A stretch of 64,000 bases of DNA from Thermoleophilia bacterium (GCA_017882585.1 JADGPF010000071.1:1-64000), one strand, 5' to 3'. Counted from the first letter of the stretch, positions 19,201 through 29,911 are shown. The notes: generated by a model from the letters alone, not told the origin. A program made the numbers and translations.

Positions 19201-20040
19201 CTAGGCGACCTGGTCACCGGCCGTGGTGGTCTCGGCGATCACCGCATTGGGGGGCTGCGCTTGCGCCGTGTGGGCCTCGCGGGTCAGGAAGCTCACTAGG
19301 TCGGTAACCGCGCTCATCAAGGGCGCGGGGAAGACGATCGTCGAGTTCTTGTCCACCGAGATCTCGACGAGCGTCTGCAGATTGCGCAGCTGCAGGGCGA
19401 TCGGATGCTGCATCATGATGTCGGACGCGTGAGCGAGCTCTGCGGCCGCCAGGGCCTCACCGTTGGCGCTGATGATCTTCGCCCGCTTCTCGCGCTCGGC
19501 CTCGGCCTCTTTGGCCATTGCCCGCTTCATCTCAACGGGCAGCTGGATGTTCTTGAGCTCGACGAGGGTCACGATCACGCCCCATGGCTCGGTCTGCACG
19601 TCCAGGATGTCGCGAATGTGTTTGTTGAGATCTTCGGTGCTGGTCAGGGCATCATCGAGACTGTGCTGGCCGATCACCGCCCGAAGGGTCGCCTGGGCGA
19701 TGTAGCCGATGGCCGACTCCACGTCCTCGATCGCAAGGACGGCCTGCACCGGATCGACCACCCGGTAGTAGGCGACTGCGGAGACGTCGACGGTGACATT
19801 GTCACGGGTGATGATCTCCTGCGATTGGATCGGCATCGTGACGATCCGTAGCGACACGCGGTGGATGCGATCGACGAACGGGACAATGAAAATCAGCCCG
19901 GGCCCGCGGGCCCCCTCGACGAGCTTGCCGAGTCGCAGCTGCACGCCGCGCTCGTATTGCTTGAAGACGCGGACCGCCATCGCCAAGTAAACGACGACCA
20001 GAATGACCACCACAACGACGGCACTGATCACGCCGCTCAT
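19201..20040 (-). CDS. SPFH/Band 7 slipin family protein
   Basis: VFKQYERGVQLRLGKLVEGARGPGLIFIVPFVDRIHRVSLRIVTMPIQSQEIITRDNVTVDVSAVAYYRVVDP. Confidence 0.92.
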   Translation of the reverse strand: MSGVISAVVVVVILVVVYLAMAVRVFKQYERGVQLRLGKLVEGARGPGLIFIVPFVDRIHRVSLRIVTMPIQSQEIITRDNVTVDVSAVAYYRVVDPVQAVLAIEDVESAIGYIAQATLRAVIGQHSLDDALTSTEDLNKHIRDILDVQTEPWGVIVTLVELKNIQLPVEMKRAMAKEAEAEREKRAKIISANGEALAAAELAHASDIMMQHPIALQLRNLQTLVEISVDKNSTIVFPAPLMSAVTDLVSFLTREAHTAQAQPPNAVIAETTTAGDQVA

Positions 20041-20152
20041 ATGTTCCTCCCCGCGCGGGGCTCGTGCATGCCCGGCGCCCGATTCGTCGCGACGCGAGCG
20101 CCAACCACGCCGCCTGAGTCGAGATTAGTCCTCCGGGCGACCGGGCGCCGGG

Positions 20153-21244
20153 TCAGCGCGGTGCAGTGGGGCTGACCTCGTGCCGCGCGATGCGCCCGTT
20201 GCGCCGCACGTCGGCGGCCGCGGCGGTATCGGCCATCTCAAGGTCGACGAGGCGTGAGAGCGCCTGCTCGACGGTCTGCATGCCGGCCTCGCCCGCGCGC
20301 ATGAGCTCGAGCAGCAGCTCCGGCGGGTCGGCGCTGGCGATTGCGCTGCGAACCTGCGGGGTCCCGCGGATGATCTCCGCCGCCGGGTTTCGGGTCGTGC
20401 CATCCGGCGCTCGCACCAGCCGCATGCCGAGGCCCGCCTGCAGCGTTGCCGCGAGGGACTGCCGGGCGACGCCCTGTCGGTGGACCGGAAAGAAGCTCAC
20501 GATCCGCGAGAGCGCATCGCAGATGTCGTTCGTGGTGAGGCCCGCGATCACCAGCGCTCCCGATTCCGCGGCCTGCAAGGCACCCTCCGCGGTGGCGAGC
20601 TCGCCGAGGTGGCCGATGACGACGACGTCGGCGTCTTGGCGCAGGATCGACGCCAATGCATCCGCTGCGGAAGGCGTGTCGAGTCCGACCTCGCGCTGAT
20701 CGATCGACGACAGGTTGTCGGCATGGAGGGCTTCGATCGGGTCTTCGATCGTCACGATGGACCGCGTTTGGGTGCGGTTCACGTGGTCGACCATGGCGGC
20801 CATCGTGGTCGTCGTCCCGGATGACGCCGGGCCGCACACGAGAATCAGGCCGGACTCGAGCTCGGCCAGCTCGGCCACGATCGGGGGCAGGTTGAGTTCG
20901 GCCAGTGCCCGCACGCCGTACGGGACGACCCGCATCACGATCGAGATCGACCCACGCTGCCGGAACGCGTTGATCCGGAAGCGTCCGACCTCGCGTCGCG
21001 TGAAGGCGAAGTCGACCTCGCCACGCCGCTCGAATTCGATCTGCTTGGCGGCATTGGGAAGGCTGGCCATCATCAGCGCCAGAATGGCCTCGGTCTGGTC
21101 CGGGGTCAGTGCCGGTGCGTCGAGGTGCTCGAGATGGCGGTTGACGCGCACCAGGGGAGGAGAAGGGACCTTGAGCCGCACGTCGCTCGCGCCGCGCGCG
21201 ACGGCCGCACGTACGACGTGTTCCAGGAGCTCGGCGGGGTCCAT
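20153..21244 (-). CDS. PilT/PilU-like secretion-type ATPase with degenerate catalytic motifs
   Basis: PilT-like fold sequence (VRVNRHLEHLDAPALTPDQTEAIL..., TIEDPIEALHADN, RQDADVVVIG) but Walker A reads GPASSGTTTT; start ATG at 21244. Confidence 0.85.
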   Translation of the reverse strand: MDPAELLEHVVRAAVARGASDVRLKVPSPPLVRVNRHLEHLDAPALTPDQTEAILALMMASLPNAAKQIEFERRGEVDFAFTRREVGRFRINAFRQRGSISIVMRVVPYGVRALAELNLPPIVAELAELESGLILVCGPASSGTTTTMAAMVDHVNRTQTRSIVTIEDPIEALHADNLSSIDQREVGLDTPSAADALASILRQDADVVVIGHLGELATAEGALQAAESGALVIAGLTTNDICDALSRIVSFFPVHRQGVARQSLAATLQAGLGMRLVRAPDGTTRNPAAEIIRGTPQVRSAIASADPPELLLELMRAGEAGMQTVEQALSRLVDLEMADTAAAADVRRNGRIARHEVSPTAPR

Positions 21245-21337
21245 GAGGGTGGTATCGGCGCGGGTGCGCCGGGCTTGATCGATCAGGCGGCGCCCCAGTG
21301 CTTGAGGGCCCCCGTGTGACGACCGATAGAAAGTCCC

Positions 21338-22432
21338 ATGAACCCCGCAACTCTTCCGCCGATTCTCATCGTCGACGATGGCGCACTCACCCGCGCATGG
21401 GTCGAGCACGTCATCGACCACGGCGGGTGGCGCGCCGTGTCCGTCGTCGCCGCCGCCGCCGCAGATGCCGCGCACGAGTACGGCCCTGACGCGATCGTGG
21501 TCACCGAGCGTGGACTGCCCGATGGTGGGTGCGTCCTGGCACGCCGACTGCGGGCCGCGGGCGTGGGCGCCGGCATCCTGATCATCGGCGACCCCGACGA
21601 TCTGGAACTCGAGGCCGACGCGATGGACGCCGGCACCGACGGCGTGCTGCGCTGGCCGTGCGGGATTCCGGAGCTGTGCGACGCGCTGCGCACGACGGCC
21701 GGCGTCGGCGCCGGGCGCAGGCTTCAGCATGAACGCGCGACACACCTGGACGGCGAGATGCGTGCCGCGGCGATGATCCAGTCGGCGTTGCTGCCCGAGC
21801 GTCCCGCGCTTCCGGACGGCTGGGCCCTGCAGAGTGCCTTCCTGCCGGCCCAGGACGTCGGCGGTGACATGGTGGATTTCGTCACCGACGATCCCGCCAG
21901 GCTCGCGATCGTGCTCGCGGACGTGTCGGGCAAGGGTGTGGGCGCGGCGCTGCTGGCCGCGATGGCCCAGACGGCGATCCGGGGCGCGCTCTTGCGCGGC
22001 GCGAACCCTGCCGAAGCACTCTCCGATGCGAACGCCCTGCTGTTGGAGACGCTGGACCGTAGCGGACGCTTTCTGACCGGCTTCGTGGCAAGCATCGATC
22101 TGGACTCGGGCGAGCTCGTCTACGCCGATGCGGGTCACGGGCATGTCGCGCTCCACGATGCGGCCGGCGGTTGGATGCCGATCACGGCGGGCGGGTTGCC
22201 GCTTGGCCTGGTCGCGGGCGCCGACTACCCCCTGGGCCACGCACGGTGTGCTCGCGGCGGCCTGCTGGCCGCGTACAGCGATGGCCTGGTAGAGGGCTCG
22301 GACCTCGATCCGTCCGTGGTGCGCGAACGCCTGCTGGGCGCGCTTGCGGACGGAATCACCGCCGCGCAGCTGGTCGCCGAGGCGCCGGCCGACGACGATC
22401 GGACCCTGGTCGTGCTTGGCAGGGACCGGTGA
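21338..22432 (+). CDS. Pseudo-receiver + PP2C/SpoIIE-type serine phosphatase (RsbU-like)
   Basis: ILIVDDGALTRAWV receiver-like N-terminus; DVGGDMVDFV, LADVSGKGVGAALLAAM, YADAGHGHVALHD, LAAYSDGLVEG PP2C motifs. Confidence 0.88.
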   Translation: MNPATLPPILIVDDGALTRAWVEHVIDHGGWRAVSVVAAAAADAAHEYGPDAIVVTERGLPDGGCVLARRLRAAGVGAGILIIGDPDDLELEADAMDAGTDGVLRWPCGIPELCDALRTTAGVGAGRRLQHERATHLDGEMRAAAMIQSALLPERPALPDGWALQSAFLPAQDVGGDMVDFVTDDPARLAIVLADVSGKGVGAALLAAMAQTAIRGALLRGANPAEALSDANALLLETLDRSGRFLTGFVASIDLDSGELVYADAGHGHVALHDAAGGWMPITAGGLPLGLVAGADYPLGHARCARGGLLAAYSDGLVEGSDLDPSVVRERLLGALADGITAAQLVAEAPADDDRTLVVLGRDR

Positions 22433-22824
22433 GGCGCCACGTCTCGCTCGAGCTGGCTGCCGATCCCGCCGGCGTCGATGAGGCCGCCCGTCGGGTCGTC
22501 GCGCTGCTCGATCGCGTCGCGCCTGACGTAGCGTTTGCCTGCGAGCTGGCCGTGGCAGAGGCGTGCGCAAACATCGCCCGCCACGGGTTCGCCGGCACGG
22601 CCGGGCGCATGCGGGTGGTGGCTCGTGCCAGCGACGCCCGTCTTGCGGTCGCGATCTGCGACCGGGCGCCGGTCTTCGCCGGGTCGGCACCACCGATGCC
22701 GCCCGCCGAGGCCGAGGGCGGCCGTGGCCTGCCGCTTCTGGCCGCGTGCATGGACAGGGTGCGGTGGTTCCGCACCGATGGAGAGAACCGCCTCTTGATG
22801 GCCCGTCGACTGGATGTCTGCTGA
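22429..22824 (+). CDS. RsbW-like anti-sigma factor/serine kinase (HATPase)
   Basis: ACELAVAEACANIARHGF (N box), EGGRGLPLLAACMDRVRW; GTG start overlaps the upstream stop. Confidence 0.85.
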   Translation: MRRHVSLELAADPAGVDEAARRVVALLDRVAPDVAFACELAVAEACANIARHGFAGTAGRMRVVARASDARLAVAICDRAPVFAGSAPPMPPAEAEGGRGLPLLAACMDRVRWFRTDGENRLLMARRLDVC

Positions 22825-24341
22825 TGAAGAACGTCACCGTGATTGACACCTCCCCGCGCGCACCCCGTTCGGCGCGGCCTCGGCTCCGGAGCATTTCTGT
22901 TGAGGCGTCCGTGCCGTCGCTACTCGCCGCGCTCGGGCAGGGTGACACGCCGCTCGGGGCCGTGTTGCGGCAGACCGGCGAGCTCAGTGGCATGCCGTCG
23001 GTCGTATTCTGGAAGCCCGACGGGCGCAGGCTCCAGCTTGCGTACCGCCACGGGGACGACCTGCTTCCGCCCGAGGGCAACGGGATGCGCTTGCTCGGCG
23101 GCAGCGACCAGGACGACGTGGGCACACAAGGCATTCCGTTGATGATCACCGCAAGTGCGGCAGCGCAGGCGCATGTGATGACCATCAACGGCAGTTGGTT
23201 CGCGGCCATCGGGGCGGGTGGCGGCCTGCTGGCCCTCGGGCCGTTTGGCGAGCGTGAGCTTGGCCGCCGGGACCGGCGGGAACTCATCGCCCTGGCAGCG
23301 CTTTGTGACGCGCCACTGCGCCAGGCCCTACGGATCGGCGAACTGACCGATCAGGTACGTGCGCTGACGCGCGAGGCTGATCTGCACCGCCGCTCGCTCG
23401 GATCGGCAACCGACGAGGTTACCTCGCTCGGCCTGCTGCTCGAGCTCGCCGTCAGTACCTCGGGCTCAATCGGTGGGTTTGTGGCCGTTCGGGAGGGGGA
23501 TGCGCTGCGGATTGCCGCCGAGCGCGGTGCCCCCGTCGGCTTTGTGGCGCTGGATCTGACACCGGGACACGGCGTGCTGTCGGCGGTGCCCGGCGTGCCG
23601 GGGGTCCTGTTCGTCGACGGCTACGAGGCACTATTGGATCTAGGCATCGGTGGTCTCGTGGCGGTCGGCGGACCGCAGGACGCAGCCGACCCGCAGATCG
23701 TGATGGGCCTGTTCTCGGACGCGGACGGCGTCCTCGAACCCGATTGCGCGCCGATGCTGAGCACGCTGGTCGACGTCGCGGCGATCGTGATGACCAGTGC
23801 GGAGGTGGCCCGGGGCACCGCCGCACGGCATCTGGCGGCCCTTGAGGCGCTGTGTCGAGCCCTCGATGCCCGCACGCACGCGACCAAGCACCATCACGCG
23901 CGCGTTGCTCAGAGCGCGGCGGCGATCGCCGTCGGACTGGGGCTCCCGGCCGAGCGCGTCGCGCTGGTCACCCAGGCAGCGCGGATCCACGACGTGGGCC
24001 TGATCGCGGCGACGAGCGACGCCGCGATCGCCGCCGAGTTCGCACACCCGGCGGTCGGCGCCGACATGGCCGCGTTGGTTCCCGGGGCCGCCGAGCTCGC
24101 CCCGATTATCCGTGCCCATCACGAGTGGTGGGACGGGTTCGGCTTCCCGAACGGCCTGCTCGGGGAGGCCATCCCCATCGAGGCCCGAGTGCTGGCCGCG
24201 GCCGAATTCTCCGTCGAGACCTGCCAGGCCGACCCGTCGCTCGACGCCGCCGCTCTCGTCGGCGAGATCCAGTCGCGTTCCGGTGGCCAGCTCGACCCCG
24301 CATGTGCTCAGCAACTCATCGACATCATTCAGGAGCCGTAA
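22824..24341 (+). CDS. GAF-like + divergent HD-GYP domain protein
   Basis: AARIHDVG, FAHPAVGADMAALVPGAAELAPIIRAHHEWWDGFGFPNGLLGEAIPIEARVLAAAE; two GAF-like N-terminal segments. Confidence 0.78.
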   Translation: MKNVTVIDTSPRAPRSARPRLRSISVEASVPSLLAALGQGDTPLGAVLRQTGELSGMPSVVFWKPDGRRLQLAYRHGDDLLPPEGNGMRLLGGSDQDDVGTQGIPLMITASAAAQAHVMTINGSWFAAIGAGGGLLALGPFGERELGRRDRRELIALAALCDAPLRQALRIGELTDQVRALTREADLHRRSLGSATDEVTSLGLLLELAVSTSGSIGGFVAVREGDALRIAAERGAPVGFVALDLTPGHGVLSAVPGVPGVLFVDGYEALLDLGIGGLVAVGGPQDAADPQIVMGLFSDADGVLEPDCAPMLSTLVDVAAIVMTSAEVARGTAARHLAALEALCRALDARTHATKHHHARVAQSAAAIAVGLGLPAERVALVTQAARIHDVGLIAATSDAAIAAEFAHPAVGADMAALVPGAAELAPIIRAHHEWWDGFGFPNGLLGEAIPIEARVLAAAEFSVETCQADPSLDAAALVGEIQSRSGGQLDPACAQQLIDIIQEP

Positions 24342-24671
24342 ATGCAGATCACCATGTCCACCGAGACCGACCCGATGATCACTGCGGTGGTCGGTCGACT
24401 CGACCTCCGAACCGCGCCCGAACTGCGCGCCCAGGTGACCGCGGCGCTCGCGGCCGGACCGGGGTCGATGATCGTCGATCTCAGCGACGTCGAGTTCATC
24501 GACTCGTCCGGTCTGGGCGTCCTCATCGGGCTGCACAAGCGGGCCGAGGCGCAGGGCGGCCGGCTGACGATCGTGCCGCCGTCCGGGAGCGCGCGCCAGA
24601 TCTTCGCGCTCACCCGCACCGAATCGTTCTTCAACATCGTTCCGAATCCGCACGCCGCGCTGGGCGGCTGA
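24342..24671 (+). CDS. STAS domain anti-anti-sigma factor (RsbV/SpoIIAA-like)
   Basis: GRLDLRTAPELRAQVTAALAAGPGSMIVDLSDVEFIDSSGLGVLIGLHKRA; phospho-acceptor DSSG motif. Confidence 0.92.
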   Translation: MQITMSTETDPMITAVVGRLDLRTAPELRAQVTAALAAGPGSMIVDLSDVEFIDSSGLGVLIGLHKRAEAQGGRLTIVPPSGSARQIFALTRTESFFNIVPNPHAALGG

Positions 24672-24722
24672 GCCCTCCACCGGTGGGTCGCATCCCCGCC
24701 GGGCAACGAAAGGAATCGTCGC

Positions 24723-25774
<1,052 letters not shown>

Positions 25775-25775
<1 letters not shown>

Positions 25776-27253
25776 TGCACGTCCTGCTCGCCACTGAGGG
25801 CACCTACCCGTTTGTCGACGGTGGCGTGACGACGTGGTGCGCGCAGCTGATTGATGGCCTGGCCGATGTCCGGTTCACGGTCTATGCGGTGACCGGCGAC
25901 GTGACCGCACGCCCGCTGTTTGACGTGCCACGCGACACGGTCGTGGTGCAGGTGCCTCTGTGGGGTGTCGAGCACCCGTCTGAGTGGGGACTGCCGACCG
26001 GCGGGACCCTGGATCTCATTCGCCGCACCCGTGCCGCGCAAGGGGCCAAAGCGGAGCAGTTTGCCGAGCTCTTGACCGGATTCCTGCGCGACCTCGACGC
26101 GCCGCAGGCCGATCCGGCCGCAGCGGCACGACGGCTCGTCGCGCTCCACCGGTTCTTTCTCGAGTACGACATGCTCGCCGCGCTCGGGTCCGATCCGGCG
26201 TGGGATGCGCTGGTTGCGGCAGCACGCTGCTCGATCTGGGCGGGGGCTGCGACCATCGGCGACCTGACCGCATGTATGCGCTGGCTGCGGGCACTGATGA
26301 TGCCGCTGGCGGTGCCGGTGCCACAGGCTGATCTGACCCACGTCACCATCGCCGGTCTTGCGGCCGTGCCCGGAATCATCGCCCGCCTGGAGCGCGGGAC
26401 TCCGATGATCGTCACCGAACACGGTGTCGCGCTGCGCGAGCGCTACCTGGCCATCCTCACCGATCCGACGCTGTCGGACGCGCAACGGCGCTTCATGGTC
26501 GCGGTATCGGAGTTGATGACCGCGATCACCTACACGCTGGCCGACGTCGTTGCGCCGGTGTGCGCATGGAACGGGCGCTGGGAACGCCAACTCGGCGTCA
26601 AGGAATCGGCGCTGCGCGTGATTCCGAACGGTGTGGACCCCTCAATCTTCGTGCCGCGCGACAAGCCGCCCACCAGTCCCGGTGCCGACCGACCGACCGC
26701 GGTGGCCGCCGCACGGGTGTTCCCGCTCAAGGACATCGAGACGATGATCCGCGCCGCCCAACGGACGCGCGAGCACGTACCGGAGGCGCTGTTTGTCGTC
26801 TACGGGTCGCTGACTGCCGACCGGCCGTATGCCGACCGGTGTCGGGCGCTGATCGCCGAGCTCGGGCTCCAGGCGGACTTCCTGCTTGCCGGACTCGCTC
26901 CTGAGCCGACCGACATCTTCAACCAGGGTGATATCGCCGTGCTGTCGAGCGTCTCGGAGGCATTTCCGTACACAGTGCTCGAGGCGATGTCGTGCGGGCG
27001 TCCGGTTGCCGCGACCGACGTCGGCGGCGTCCGCGAGATCATCGGCGGCTGGGGAGAGTTGGTACCCCCGCGGGACCCCGTGGCACTCGGCGACGCCTGC
27101 GCGCGGCTGCTGTCCGACGGACGCCGACGTGGCGAGCTTGGACGACGCGGACGCGAGCGCGTGCTGGCGCACTTTCGTGCGTCCGACGTCGCCACCCAGT
27201 ATCGCGCGCTCTATCACGAGTTCGTCATCGACCAGGATCTGGTGACCGCGTGA
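25775..27253 (+). CDS. pelF: PelF-like glycosyltransferase (GT4, DUF3492-type N-terminus)
   Basis: LLATEGTYPFVDGGVTTWCAQLIDGL; TEHGVALRERYLAIL; RVIPNGVDPSIFVPRDKP; LSSVSEAFPYTVLEAMSCGRPVAATDVGGVREII. Confidence 0.75.
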
Positions 27254-28830
27254 GCACGACCAGCTCCGCCCAACGGCCGATCAGCGATGTCGAGACCGCG
27301 GCACGACGGGTCATCGAGCGGGTTGGCGTGCCGACCCACGAGCGCGCTACGGTGGCAACGCTCGAGAGCGAGGGGCTCCGCGATGCGGATGCCGCGCTTA
27401 TTGAGTCCGGGTGCAGCGACCTCTTCGCCCTCGGGCACGTCGTCCACCTTCGCGCGCTCGAGCTCTCGGAGGCCGCTGCGACGCTTGCGGTGCCGACGGC
27501 GCCGGTCGGTGTACGTCCACGCGCGGATTGGCGGCGCATCATGCGCACCTACGCGCTCGGGATCGGATACTCGCTGCCGCTGATCGCCCTCGGTCTGGGC
27601 GTGCTCGTGTTCGGGATCTCCCTGTGGGGCTCGCCGCAGCTCTCCGCGCCGGCCAAGTCCGGGATGGCGCTGGGCGTCTTGGTCAGTCTGGTGGTCTCGG
27701 GGCCGTTCACGTACGCGATGACCCGGCGCATCTTCTACTACTGGTACCAATACGACCCGCGGGCGCTCGCCCGGACGGTGGCGCGCTGGACGCTCGCTGC
27801 CGTGGCGTGCGGCGCGGTGTGTGCGCTGATCGCGATCGTATGGGCGGCCCTCGCCGAGAGCCCCACGGGCTTCACCGTGGCGCTCTCGGCGGTCCTGCTG
27901 CTCCAGGGGCCGATCTGGACCTGCACGTCCGCGTTGTACGTGATCGGGCGCGCCTGGATGGGCGGGGTCGCCCTCGTCGTGCCGGTTGTTCCGCTGTGGC
28001 TCGCCCTGCGGGCCGGCGCGAGCCCGCTGCCGGCACATCTCATCGCGTTGGCTGCTGCGGACGCGCTCCTGATCGGCGCGACCTGGTGGTCGCTCGCCCG
28101 GCTTCCGGCCCGCTCGGTGCCGGCACGTGATCCGCTGCCCGCGCCGCTGATGGCGCTCTCGGTCGGCGGCTTCGCCGCCTGGGGCGCGGTCTACTACCTG
28201 CTGCTGTTCGGCGACCGGCTGGTCGCGTGGGTCACCCCGTCGGGCGCGCACTTTGCGCCCGGCTACGAAACGGCGCTCGAGCTCGCACTGATCCCACTGG
28301 TGTTCGCGATGCCAATCCTCGAGTTCACGCTCATCCGCGTCGCCGAACACATCGAGGAGCTTCAAGACGAAGGCGGGCTCGCGGACGTCGAGCAGCTGGG
28401 GGTCCGTATCCAGGCGGTCTTGATGTGGACCGTTGGCGCCGCGTTGGCGCTCTATGCCGGACTTGCGTGTTTGGTGCTCGTGCTCGCCCGCGCGACCGAT
28501 CGACTGCTGCCGGACAATGTGGGCGCCGCCGTCCAGCACGGGGCCGGGTGGACCGCACTCGTAACGGCGACCGCCGCCTACGGGTTCCTCATCCTCGGCC
28601 TGGGCATCGGCACCGTGTTTCAGCTGGTTGCACGGCCGTGGATGCTCGTGCGCGCGGGTGCGGTCGGGGTCGTGGTCAATCTGGTCGTCGGCGCCACCAT
28701 GCGTCACGGGTCGGGGCCGCAGGCCGCCGCCTATGGTCTGGTGGCCGGCACGGCGGCGTTCGCGCTGATGATGCTCTTCACCTGGCGCGCGAGCCGCCCC
28801 AAGATCGCCCAGTGGTGGGCCGCGACGTAG
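27250..28830 (+). CDS. pelG: PelG-like polytopic membrane protein (putative exopolysaccharide flippase/transporter)
   Basis: 526 aa, many TM segments; GPFTYAMTRRIFYYWYQYDP, AVYYLLLFGDRLVAWVTPSG; overlaps pelF-like gene. Confidence 0.68.
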   Translation: MSTTSSAQRPISDVETAARRVIERVGVPTHERATVATLESEGLRDADAALIESGCSDLFALGHVVHLRALELSEAAATLAVPTAPVGVRPRADWRRIMRTYALGIGYSLPLIALGLGVLVFGISLWGSPQLSAPAKSGMALGVLVSLVVSGPFTYAMTRRIFYYWYQYDPRALARTVARWTLAAVACGAVCALIAIVWAALAESPTGFTVALSAVLLLQGPIWTCTSALYVIGRAWMGGVALVVPVVPLWLALRAGASPLPAHLIALAAADALLIGATWWSLARLPARSVPARDPLPAPLMALSVGGFAAWGAVYYLLLFGDRLVAWVTPSGAHFAPGYETALELALIPLVFAMPILEFTLIRVAEHIEELQDEGGLADVEQLGVRIQAVLMWTVGAALALYAGLACLVLVLARATDRLLPDNVGAAVQHGAGWTALVTATAAYGFLILGLGIGTVFQLVARPWMLVRAGAVGVVVNLVVGATMRHGSGPQAAAYGLVAGTAAFALMMLFTWRASRPKIAQWWAAT

Positions 28831-28849
28831 CCCTGAGCGCTCCGGTGCG

Positions 28850-29722
28850 TCAGGTGCAGGGAATCCGCAACTTGCCGTTCAGGCTCGGGTCGTAGCGCCC
28901 TGCGACGCGCCCGGCGGCGAGCGCAGCGGGACAGACGGCCAACGGCGACGCCGTGTACTCGATCTCGAAGATCGCCTTGTGTGCGGCGGCATACGGGGCG
29001 GTCATCCCGCAGACGCCTGCCGGAAAGCAACTCTCGACGATCGCGAAATCGAAATAGGGCTCGAGCGCCGCGGTCTGGTCGAGGTAGTCGAGCTGGCCAA
29101 TGCTCAGTCCCACCGAATGTGCGATCTCCGTGAGCTTGATCAGATACGCGTTGACCTCGGCGACGGTCAGCGGGGACCCGTTGAAGCTCACCCCGTGGCC
29201 TTCGGCCTCGTCGGTCCCATCGGGCTGGATGGCGTCGAACCCCTTGCTCTTGCAGTTCTCGAACTGCTGCTCTTCGAGATCGAGCAGGGTGGAGTAATAC
29301 GGGCCGGCAGGGTTGGTGTTCAGCCAGCGGTCGGTGCCATTGAAGACCTGCCCCTTGAGTGGCGCCCACCTGGGGTCGTTGGCGTCGTACATGTAGGGCG
29401 TCCACTCACCGACTGGGACGTAACAGAGTACGTGCGCACCGCGGTTGTGCAGCTGGTCGACGGTCGTGGACGGGTTGTTGTTGCCGTCAATGTCGTACAC
29501 CGTCGGCGGCTTGGCCGGACCGCCGAGGTAGTTGAACTCGCCGTCGCCAAGGTCGGTCGGGCTGGAGGTGTCGAGCGGGGATCCGAGTTTGATCAAGAAC
29601 GTCGAGTTCGCGGGCGGGACCCAGTACCCGCGCCCGAGCGAGCGCCAGATGACGAACGCACCAATGGCGGCCGCCACGACAACGATGCCGAGGGCAATGG
29701 GGATCAAGCGGTTGACGTTCAC
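28850..29722 (-). CDS. Membrane-anchored GH114 family endo-alpha-1,4-polygalactosaminidase-like protein
   Basis: N-terminal TM; TVYDIDGNNNPSTTVDQLHNRGAHVLCYVPVGEWTPY...CKSKGFDAIQPDGTDEAEGHGVSFNGSPLTVAEVNAYLIKLTEIAHSVGLSIGQ. Confidence 0.8.
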   Translation of the reverse strand: MNVNRLIPIALGIVVVAAAIGAFVIWRSLGRGYWVPPANSTFLIKLGSPLDTSSPTDLGDGEFNYLGGPAKPPTVYDIDGNNNPSTTVDQLHNRGAHVLCYVPVGEWTPYMYDANDPRWAPLKGQVFNGTDRWLNTNPAGPYYSTLLDLEEQQFENCKSKGFDAIQPDGTDEAEGHGVSFNGSPLTVAEVNAYLIKLTEIAHSVGLSIGQLDYLDQTAALEPYFDFAIVESCFPAGVCGMTAPYAAAHKAIFEIEYTASPLAVCPAALAAGRVAGRYDPSLNGKLRIPCT

Positions 29723-29911
29723 CGGTCCGGAGCTCCGTTCCTGGCGCTCGGGCGGCGACCGGCTCGCATCCGGCAACGTCCCCCCGGGACCTCCGCAGGA
29801 TACGTGTGCGGCCCCCGCGCCGTCATCCGGCCGGCTGTGGGTGCCGCACCGGCCACCGCCCGCGCTCCCCATCCCGCGGGGATCGCGGGGTGACGGGGGG
29901 CGCGACGCGCG

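Noticed and set aside
20153-21244. Functional type IV pilus retraction motor
   Set aside because: Catalytic motifs are altered and no other pil genes occur in the window
21245-23287. Long minus-strand extension of the PilT-like ORF (20153-23287, 1044 aa)
   Set aside because: The N-terminal ~680 aa lie antisense to clear RsbU/RsbW/GAF genes and are Arg/Ala/Gln/Pro-rich without domain signals; the true start is most likely ATG 21244
27214-28707. 497-aa minus ORF
   Set aside because: Antisense to the PelG-like gene; Arg/Gln/Asp-rich low complexity
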